64,000 nt of DNA from Chromatiales bacterium 21-64-14 (GTDB taxonomy: Bacteria; Pseudomonadota; Gammaproteobacteria; 21-64-14). How positions within the stretch are numbered: position 1 is the first letter of the stretch; the number at the start of each line of letters is the position of its first letter. The notes below the pieces were generated by a model. It was not told the origin of the DNA. It was given only the letters and a program-made list of their open reading frames with translations, and ran no database searches. Below, piece after piece: positions 57,802-64,000 of the stretch. Where the stretch lies: contig NCBI01000009.1 in the NCBI GenBank assembly GCA_002255365.1, positions 1 to 64,000 on the forward strand, written 5' to 3'. Both the position numbers and the translations under genes were made by a program.

Positions 57802-59040
57802 ATGACCATCGTCCAGGCGATTGGCAAAAGAATTGGGGTGGTGGCGGCCGCGGGCGTGTTGCTGGTCGGCCATGTCCCGGTGTGCATGGCGGGGGACGCG
57901 TTGTGGGGGGCGATCACCGGAGGGAATTTCGCCGCGAACCTGCGCTACCGTCTTGAGAACGTCGATCAGGCAGGGGTACCGCAAGATGCCAATGCCTCCA
58001 CGCTCCGTACTCGTTTCGGTTATACCACGGGAATGTACTATGGGTTGAATCTGCTGGTCCAAGGCGTGAATGTGGCGGTGGTGGGGCCGCAGGACTACAA
58101 CGATACGATCAACGGAAAGACCCGATTCCCGGTGGTGGCCGACCCGCCGCTCACCGATATGAATCAGGTATACCTGCAATATAGTGCGTTGCCGAAGACC
58201 GTGGTGCGTTTGGGGCGCCAGCGGGTCAAGCTCGACAACGCTCGCTGGATTGGCAACGTAGGGTTCCGCCAGAACGAACAAACCTTCGATGCCGTAACAG
58301 CGGTCAATCAATCCATCCCGAATGTCGCGGTGACCTACGGCTACATCGCGAACGTGCACCGCATTTTCGGGCCCGACTCGCCGAACGGCCACTTTCGCAT
58401 GGATTCCGATTTGGTTAACGTGTCCTACCGCGGTTTTGGATTAGGCACGCTCACGGGTTACGCGTACCTGCTGGGCTTTGACACGGCACCGGCGCTATCG
58501 ACTTCGACCTACGGGCTGCGCTTTGCGGGTACCCACGGGTTAGGGCGGGGAATCCGGCTGCTGTATACAGGCGAATATGCCCGCCAGGTCGACTACCGTA
58601 ACAATCCGAACCACTACGGACTCAACTATTTTTTTGGCGAGGCCGGAGCCGGCTATAGCGCATTCATGCTGAAGCTGGGTTATGAGGTGCTGGAGGGTAA
58701 CGGAACCCAAAGCGTACAGACGCCGTTGGCCACGTTGCACGCCTTCGACGGTTGGGCGGATGTGTTCCTCACGACCCCGCCCAACGGGTTGGATGACCGT
58801 TATATCACCGGTGGCGCCGGGCTGATGGGGGTCGATCTGCTCTTGACCTACCATGATTTCACGGCGAACAAGGGCAGTGCCGGCTACGGCACGGAGTGGG
58901 ATTTCCAGGCCAAGAAGACGTTCGCAAAGCGCTACACGGTGGGGCTGACCTATGCGAACTTCAACGCAGACAGCAACGCGCCGTTCAGGGATGTGCGCAA
59001 ACTCTGGCTGTGGGGGCAGATGCGGTTTTCGACGCTTTGA
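57802..59040 (+). CDS. outer-membrane porin-like protein (alginate-export type)
   Basis: A 412-residue protein with signal peptide (RIGVVAAAGVLLVGHVPVCM) followed by alternating aromatic and hydrophobic beta strands ending in an aromatic/hydrophobic strand (LWLWGQMRFSTL), as in outer-membrane barrels. FAANLRYRLENVDQAG, TDMNQVYLQYSALPKTVVRL and GRQRVKLDNARWIGN resemble the alginate-export (AlgE-like) porin family in gammaproteobacteria. The transported compound is unknown. ATG 57802 follows GGAGGG at 57789-57794; upstream in-frame starts are less likely. Confidence 0.8.
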   Translation: MTIVQAIGKRIGVVAAAGVLLVGHVPVCMAGDALWGAITGGNFAANLRYRLENVDQAGVPQDANASTLRTRFGYTTGMYYGLNLLVQGVNVAVVGPQDYNDTINGKTRFPVVADPPLTDMNQVYLQYSALPKTVVRLGRQRVKLDNARWIGNVGFRQNEQTFDAVTAVNQSIPNVAVTYGYIANVHRIFGPDSPNGHFRMDSDLVNVSYRGFGLGTLTGYAYLLGFDTAPALSTSTYGLRFAGTHGLGRGIRLLYTGEYARQVDYRNNPNHYGLNYFFGEAGAGYSAFMLKLGYEVLEGNGTQSVQTPLATLHAFDGWADVFLTTPPNGLDDRYITGGAGLMGVDLLLTYHDFTANKGSAGYGTEWDFQAKKTFAKRYTVGLTYANFNADSNAPFRDVRKLWLWGQMRFSTL

Positions 59041-59387
59041 GCCGGCGCCACACGGTAGGGATAGGGGACCTTTGGAGGTGTTGGTCGCGCGGACGCGGTC
59101 GCGTCCGCGCGAGCGGCGGCACCAACCGCGGCGTGCCGACCACGTGGCGCGCTATAGTGCGCGGGGCGTAGACTCGGGCTAGCCCACCGGTGGCCGCAGC
59201 AGGTAGCCGGTGAGGCTGCGGCCGCGGTAGGCACATGGCGCGTGGTGTCTGTCGGCCGGAACGGGATTTCTGGTCGGCGGGTTACGGGTTGCGGTAGTCG
59301 ATACGGTCTTACTGCCGTGAGCGGTAGCGGTAAGTGTGAACGGCGGGGTTCCGGCGCGGCACCGCCCGGGGTCCGCGTGGCGGCAGG
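59041..59387. other. intergenic region after the porin gene
   Basis: No supported gene. Apart from the 28-bp palindrome at 59085-59112 the region is GC-rich with small local repeats. It lies between two converging genes. Confidence 0.4.
59085..59112. terminator. perfect 13-bp palindrome, likely bidirectional terminator or binding site
   Basis: TCGCGCGGACGCG-GT-CGCGTCCGCGCGA is a perfect 13-bp inverted repeat with a 2-nt centre, starting 45 nt after the porin stop. It lies between converging genes, which suits a Rho-independent-like or mRNA-stabilising hairpin, although neither side has a U-run. Confidence 0.5.
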
Positions 59388-60386
59388 TTAGGGGATTTCG
59401 AGGACCAATTTTCCGGTGAGCGAACCCTTCTCCAACAGTGCATGGGCCTTCGCCGCCTGGTCAAGCGGGAAGGTCTCGTTGACGTGGACCCGCAGACGGC
59501 CCTCGTCAACGAGTTGGGCGCAGGCCTCGAGGACTTGCGCGTGGTGCTGTTGGGCTTGACGCAGGCCGTGCAACATCGGGGAGAGCATTAATTCGTAGCT
59601 GATCCGCAGATTCCGGCTCCGGGCCTCCTTCCAGTCGACCTCCGGGCCGGGCTGTAGCAGAGTGACCAGATCGGCGTAGAAACGCGCCGCCCCGAAACTG
59701 CGGACAAAGGTATCGCCACCCACGGTATCCAGGATCAGGTCGGCGCCCTCGCCGCCACTCCAGGCTAGCACTGCCTGCACGAAATCGGTCTCCCGGTACA
59801 GGACTGCCTCATGGACCCCGAGCCGGGTCACAAAATCCGCCTTCTCCCGGGAACCCACGGTAGTGCATACCCACGCGTCCTGTACCAGGGCCAGCTGGAT
59901 CGCGACGTGCCCGACGCCCCCGGCCCCGGCGTGAATCAAAATGCGTTGCCCGGCCTTGAGACGGCCACGGTCATATAGGGATTCCCAGGCGGTGATGGTG
60001 ACCAGAGGGAGCGCGGCGGCGGCGGTAAAATCCAGGGTTGTGGGCTTGTGGGCGGCGAGCATTTCATCCACAACGGCGTATTCGGCATAATTGCCCGGAT
60101 GCCCGCCGATACCGCCGTTGCAGAAATAGACCTCGTCCCCGGCCTGGAAACGGTGCACGTCCTCGCCCACCGCTTCGACCACGCCGGCACCGTCGCAACC
60201 CAGGATCGTCGGCATCCGGTCGGGAAAATAGGTGCCGCGGGCACGCAGCTTGGTGTCCACCGGATTGACCCCGGCCGCCTTGAGCCGCACCAGCATCTCG
60301 GAGCTGGTCTCGATCTCCGGCCGTGGCGCGTCCTGCACCTTCAGGACCGACGGACCCCCAGCGGCGGTCATGACAGCCGCCTTCAT
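59388..60386 (-). CDS. zinc-free medium-chain quinone oxidoreductase
   Basis: A 332-residue MDR-family NAD(P)H-dependent reductase. The start MKAAVMTAAGGPSVLKVQDA is typical of the quinone-oxidoreductase branch; PTILGCDGAGVVEAVGEDVH follows, and the coenzyme fold is ILIHAGAGGVGHVAIQLALV. Zinc-ligand cysteines of alcohol dehydrogenases are absent. ATG 60386 is chosen; ATG 60422 would add 12 residues. Divergent from the CYTH gene. Confidence 0.9.
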   Translation of the reverse strand: MKAAVMTAAGGPSVLKVQDAPRPEIETSSEMLVRLKAAGVNPVDTKLRARGTYFPDRMPTILGCDGAGVVEAVGEDVHRFQAGDEVYFCNGGIGGHPGNYAEYAVVDEMLAAHKPTTLDFTAAAALPLVTITAWESLYDRGRLKAGQRILIHAGAGGVGHVAIQLALVQDAWVCTTVGSREKADFVTRLGVHEAVLYRETDFVQAVLAWSGGEGADLILDTVGGDTFVRSFGAARFYADLVTLLQPGPEVDWKEARSRNLRISYELMLSPMLHGLRQAQQHHAQVLEACAQLVDEGRLRVHVNETFPLDQAAKAHALLEKGSLTGKLVLEIP

Positions 60387-60530
60387 GGTGTCCGTGGCCT
60401 TTTTGCGGATTAATTTGGCCATGGAAAAAACATCGCTCCATCCCCGGTCCGGCGTCAAGCGCGCCGCAGCGGCCGTGCCCTGGTACCCTGTACCAGTCAT
60501 ACTATCGACCGGGAGGCCGATGCCTGAACC

Positions 60531-61001
60531 ATGGCGACTGAAATCGAACGCAAATTCCTGGTCCGCAGCGACGCTTGGCGCACCCAGGTACGGGACTCGA
60601 CCGAATACCGGCAGGGATACTTCGCGGGTATGGAGCGTTGCTCGGTGCGGGTACGGGTGGGTCCCCAGGGGGCGTTTCTCAACATCAAGGGGGCGACCCT
60701 GGGGGTGGAACGGCACGAGTATGAGTATCCCATCCCGAAAACGGACGCAGAGGAACTGCTGGCGCAGTTCTGCGTCCGGCCTATGATCAGCAAGGTTCGC
60801 CATCGAGTCCCCTACGCCGGCCACCTGTGGGAAATCGACGTGTTCCAGGGAGACAACGCCGGGTTGGTGGTGGCGGAGATCGAGCTCGGTGCCGCGGACG
60901 AGGCCTTCGAGCGTCCGGAATGGCTCGGCGAGGAGGTGTCCAATGATCCGCGCTATTACAACGTATGCCTGGTGTCCCATCCCTACAAGGACTGGTCATG
61001 A
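60531..61001 (+). CDS. CYTH-domain (triphosphate tunnel) protein
   Basis: A 156-residue protein with the CYTH signature EIERKFLV at the N terminus and a run of acid/basic beta strands (VRVRVGPQGAFLNIKGA, WEIDVFQGDNAGLVVAEIEL) that line the tunnel. Members hydrolyse tripolyphosphate or thiamine triphosphate, or act as class IV adenylate cyclases; the short single-domain form favours triphosphatase. The stop overlaps the next gene by ATGA. Confidence 0.9.
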   Translation: MATEIERKFLVRSDAWRTQVRDSTEYRQGYFAGMERCSVRVRVGPQGAFLNIKGATLGVERHEYEYPIPKTDAEELLAQFCVRPMISKVRHRVPYAGHLWEIDVFQGDNAGLVVAEIELGAADEAFERPEWLGEEVSNDPRYYNVCLVSHPYKDWS

Positions 61002-62542
61002 AGCGCGGGCTGCGATGGCTGGCGTGCTGCGCTGCGCTGCTGCTGACGTCCTGCGGCACGCGGATCCCGGCTGGGTCCGCGCTCGCGGCGGTGCCCCTGC
61101 GGTTCGGGCTCGCCACCGCACCCATCACCCTGGATCCGCGCTATGCGACGGATGCGGCTTCGAGCCGCATCGACCGGTTGCTGTACCGTGGCTTGGTGAC
61201 CTTCGATGCCGCGGCACGCCCGGTGCCGGATCTGGCCCATTGGGAACGCCTCAGCCCCACCGTGTACCGCTTTCATCTTGGTGCCAGGGGCCGGGAATTC
61301 CAGGACGGTGAGCATCTGACCTCCGCGGATGTAAAGGCCACCTACGAATCCATTTTGAACCCCGCCACTGGGTCGCCGCTGCGCGATACCCTGAAGCGGG
61401 TCGCGGGGATCCGGAGCATCGATACGCCGGACCCGGATACCGTGGACTTTGTGCTGGATCGTCCCAACGCCCTGTTTCCCAGCTACCTGACGGTGGGTAT
61501 TCTGCCCAAGCGGCTTCTGGACTCGGGGCATCGCTTTGCACAGGACCCGGTGGGCAGTGGACCGTTCGCGTTCGTGGCTTGGCCCGACGCCGAACGGCTG
61601 CTCCTGCGCCGTCGCCGGGACGGACAGGCCTTTGAATTCCTCGTGGTGCGTGACCCCACGGTGCGCGTATTGAAGCTGCTGCGCGGGGAGATCGACATGC
61701 TGCAGAACGACCTGCCGCCGGAGTTGATTACCTACCTGGAGCGGCGCAAGGACGTGCGGGTGGAGCACGCACGCGGCACCAACCTCACCTACCTGGGATT
61801 CAACCTGCGCGACCCAATCACCGGGCAGCTGCGGGTGCGCCGCGCCATCGCGCACGCCATCAACCGTGCGGCCATCATCCGTTACGTACTGGGTGGCGCG
61901 GCACGCCCTGCCGAATCGCTGCTGCCGCCAAGCCACTGGGCCGGCAACCCGGACCTGCACGGGTACGCCTACGACCCGGCCCGGGCCCGGGCGTTGCTGC
62001 GCGCGGCGGGCTTCGGGCCGGGGCATCCGGCACGCATCACCTACAAGACCTCCAGCGATCCGTTCCGGGTGCGGCTCGCCACCGTCATTCAGTATCAGCT
62101 CGGCCAGGTGGGCATCCATGTGCACCTGCAGAGCTACGACTGGGGCACGTTCTATGGGGACATCAAATCCGGCCGGTTCCAGATGTACAGCCTGTCCTGG
62201 GTCGGGATCAAGAGCCCGGACATCTTCCGCTACGTGTTCTACAGCACCTCTATTCCGCCTGAGGGCGCCAACCGGGGCTATTTCGCGAGCCCGGTGGCCG
62301 ATCACCTCATCGACGCCGCCGAGGCGTCCCCGGATCTCGCCGTCAAGTCGCGGGACTACCGGGAGCTGCAGGCCTATCTGCTGAAGGAACTTCCATACCT
62401 GCCCCTGTGGTTCGAGGATCAGACCTTCGTGGCGCGGCGCGACATCGTGGGCTATCACGTGGAGCCGGACGGCAACTATGATGGGTTGAACACGATCCGG
62501 CGGGTGTCCACGGTGCGCCGGACCGGCACGGGGTCGCCATGA
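60998..62542 (+). CDS. oligopeptide-type ABC transporter substrate-binding lipoprotein
   Basis: A 514-residue SBP_bac_5 (DppA/OppA-like) lipoprotein with lipobox LLLTSCG. Family blocks: RFGLATAPITLDPRYATDAA, LTSADVKATYESILNPATG, DPVGSGPFAFV, and VRRAIAHAINRAAIIRYVLG. It would bind peptides, murein peptides or a related solute for the permease encoded at 63055. ATG 60998 overlaps CYTH and its own TGA overlaps the L,D-transpeptidase ATG. Confidence 0.92.
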   Translation: MKRGLRWLACCAALLLTSCGTRIPAGSALAAVPLRFGLATAPITLDPRYATDAASSRIDRLLYRGLVTFDAAARPVPDLAHWERLSPTVYRFHLGARGREFQDGEHLTSADVKATYESILNPATGSPLRDTLKRVAGIRSIDTPDPDTVDFVLDRPNALFPSYLTVGILPKRLLDSGHRFAQDPVGSGPFAFVAWPDAERLLLRRRRDGQAFEFLVVRDPTVRVLKLLRGEIDMLQNDLPPELITYLERRKDVRVEHARGTNLTYLGFNLRDPITGQLRVRRAIAHAINRAAIIRYVLGGAARPAESLLPPSHWAGNPDLHGYAYDPARARALLRAAGFGPGHPARITYKTSSDPFRVRLATVIQYQLGQVGIHVHLQSYDWGTFYGDIKSGRFQMYSLSWVGIKSPDIFRYVFYSTSIPPEGANRGYFASPVADHLIDAAEASPDLAVKSRDYRELQAYLLKELPYLPLWFEDQTFVARRDIVGYHVEPDGNYDGLNTIRRVSTVRRTGTGSP

Positions 62543-63024
62543 GTGAGCGGATCGTCCACGTCAGTCTGTCCCGGCAGCAGTTGCAACTGCGGGTGGCGGG
62601 CGAGGTGCGCCTGGATTGTCCCGCCGCCAGCGCCCGCAACGGCGCCGGCGAGCGATTCGGCAGCGAGTGCACGCCGCGGGGCTGGCATGTGATCCGCGCG
62701 AAGATCGGCGCCGGGTGTCCGCCGGATACGGTATTCGTGGCACGGCGGCCCACCGGAGAGGTCTACACTCCGGAACTGCGCCGCCGACACCCGGAACGGG
62801 ATTGGATCCTTACCCGCATCCTGTGGCTGAGTGGCCTGGAGCTGGGCCGCAATCGCCTGGGCCCGGTGGATACCATGCGCCGCTACATCTATATTCACGG
62901 CTGCCCGGACGAGGACATCTTGGGGATACCGGGGTCCCATGGGTGCGTCAAGCTGCGCAATACGGATGTGATTCGCCTGTTCGATCAGGTACAGGTGGGT
63001 GACCGTGTGTGTATCGAGCCGTAA
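62539..63024 (+). CDS. L,D-transpeptidase (YkuD family)
   Basis: A 161-residue enzyme with the YkuD motif YIHGCPDEDILGIPGSHGC (His120, His134, catalytic Cys136), followed by VKL where VRL/VRM is usual. These enzymes form 3-3 crosslinks in murein or attach lipoproteins. There is no clear signal peptide, so a short form or an unusual export route is needed; it might act on the peptide taken up by the neighbouring ABC system. ATG 62539. Confidence 0.85.
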   Translation: MSERIVHVSLSRQQLQLRVAGEVRLDCPAASARNGAGERFGSECTPRGWHVIRAKIGAGCPPDTVFVARRPTGEVYTPELRRRHPERDWILTRILWLSGLELGRNRLGPVDTMRRYIYIHGCPDEDILGIPGSHGCVKLRNTDVIRLFDQVQVGDRVCIEP

Positions 63025-63054
63025 CCGGGCGATGCCAGGTCAGGGAGCACAGGT

Positions 63055-63984
63055 GTGATCGGCTTCACGATACGGCGCTTGTTGAGTGCCGCCCTGGTGG
63101 TGGCTGGCGTGGTGGTGCTGGTCTTCATGCTGGTCCATCTGGCGCCCGGAGATCCGGTGGACGTGATGCTGGGGGAATCCGCCCTGCCCGCGGACCGTGT
63201 GGCGCTGCGCCACGCCCTGGGTCTGGACCGCCCGGTCCTCGTGCAGCTGGTCACGTACTTCCGGCACCTGCTGCACTTGAACCTGGGCACCTCCCTCTAC
63301 TCCCAGCAACCGGTGGCGGAGATTCTGGCCCAGCGTATCCCCGCCACTGCGGAACTGGCGTTGGCGGCGCTGGTGGTGGCGGTATGCCTCGCGTTTCCAC
63401 TGGGAATTCTGGCGGCGGTGCGCAAAGACACCCGATGGGATTATGGCGCGATGGGCTTCGCGCTGCTGGGCGTGTCGATCCCCAACTTCTGGATGGGGCC
63501 GCTGCTGATCCTGGTGTTCTCCGTGGGGCTCGGCTGGTTTCCGGTGAGCGGGCGCGCCGGGTTTTCCTCTTTAGTGCTGCCGGCGATCACGCTCGGCACC
63601 GCGATGGCGGCGATCCTCTCGCGCATGGTGCGCAGCGCCCTGCTGGAGGTGTTGGGCGAGGACTATATCCGCACCGCCCGGGCCAAGGGCCTTGCGGAGC
63701 GCACCGTCATCCTGCGCCACGGCCTGCGTAACGCCCTGCTGCCGGTGCTCACCCTGATCGGACTGCAACTGGGTACCCTGCTCGGGGGTGCGGTGATCAC
63801 CGAGATGGTGTTCTCCTGGCCGGGGGTTGGCCAGCTCCTGGTGGATGCGATCCACCGGCGCGACTATCCGGTGGTCCAGGCCTGTGTATTGCTGATCAGC
63901 GTGACCTACGTGGTGGTCAACATGCTTACCGATCTGGTGTACGCGTGGGCCGATCCGCGGATGCGCGGTGGAGGCGCAGGATGA
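63055..63984 (+). CDS. DppB/OppB-type ABC transporter permease
   Basis: A 309-residue permease with six membrane helices. N terminus MIGFTIRRLLSAALVVAGVV; the loop LAPGDPVDVMLGES is standard for DppB; the EAA-type motif is EDYIRTARAKGLAERTVILR followed by HGLRNALLPVLTLIGLQLGT. GTG 63055. Its stop overlaps the next start by ATGA. Confidence 0.95.
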   Translation: MIGFTIRRLLSAALVVAGVVVLVFMLVHLAPGDPVDVMLGESALPADRVALRHALGLDRPVLVQLVTYFRHLLHLNLGTSLYSQQPVAEILAQRIPATAELALAALVVAVCLAFPLGILAAVRKDTRWDYGAMGFALLGVSIPNFWMGPLLILVFSVGLGWFPVSGRAGFSSLVLPAITLGTAMAAILSRMVRSALLEVLGEDYIRTARAKGLAERTVILRHGLRNALLPVLTLIGLQLGTLLGGAVITEMVFSWPGVGQLLVDAIHRRDYPVVQACVLLISVTYVVVNMLTDLVYAWADPRMRGGGAG

Positions 63985-64000
63985 GGCGCCTCGGTGTGCC
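63981..64000 (+). CDS. start of a second ABC permease (DppC-type), cut by window end
   Basis: ATG 63981 overlaps the DppB-type stop by ATGA and reads MRRLGV. A DppC-type permease is expected here by operon order; only six codons are visible. Confidence 0.5.

Overview
The window is a stretch of GC-rich proteobacterial chromosome. Most of it is ordinary gammaproteobacterial housekeeping DNA: nadB | rpoE-rseA-rseB-degP-lepA-lepB-rnc-era-recO-pdxJ, sdhCDAB-sdhE-ygfX, alaC-hom-thrC, recJ-prfB-lysS and rlmD are in the order usual for that class. The exact genus cannot be fixed from the sequence. The secreted copper and haem redox genes would suit a chemolithotroph, for example of the Acidiferrobacter/Thioalkalivibrio type, but that is only an inference.

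Layout. Positions 1-4815 are a transposon graveyard. An IS1111-type (IS110 family) element at 386-1902 sits inside orfA of an IS3-family element. What is left of that IS3 element has cut off the 3' end of a DUF945 gene. Beyond it lie a small low-GC membrane-protein gene, an IS630 remnant with a stop codon and a lost catalytic residue, and the tail of another IS3 element. Positions 4816-5640 are a low-GC, apparently non-coding stretch.

Positions 5641-13184 hold the most unusual locus, a one-strand run of exported redox proteins. In order: a Tat-exported CotA-like multicopper oxidase; a Tat-exported SCO-like protein that has lost the CxxxC copper site; a 609-residue secreted protein of unknown family; a normal SCO protein; a c-type cytochrome fused to a periplasmic-binding-protein-like domain; and a putative 2OG-Fe(II) oxygenase. 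I know of no described system with this composition.

Positions 13392-23735 contain a hypothetical gene, a histidine phosphatase, a Mth938-type gene, the alaC-hom-thrC amino-acid cluster, an RpfE-type gene, recJ, and prfB with its programmed frameshift. Then come lysS, an HDOD gene, ygfZ, the complete succinate dehydrogenase operon with its assembly factor sdhE and ygfX, and nadB facing the sigma-E regulon (rpoE to degP, without rseC). The lepA-to-pdxJ translation, RNA and repair cluster follows, then cysM and a ydbH/ydbL-type envelope lipid-transport pair.

Positions 48127-59040 carry a PolB-type exonuclease, rlmD, a MoaD-like protein, an OsmC protein, a very large PilZ-DUF1631-GGDEF-EAL protein with degenerate motifs, an EamA transporter with a 61-residue histidine-rich tail, and an outer-membrane porin-like barrel. 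The last 5 kb hold a quinone-oxidoreductase gene and a tightly coupled operon: CYTH phosphatase-like protein, oligopeptide-type binding lipoprotein, L,D-transpeptidase and ABC permeases. It runs off the window end. Many operon junctions are 4-base stop/start overlaps (ATGA, GTGA, TTGA). I found no tRNA, rRNA or CRISPR.
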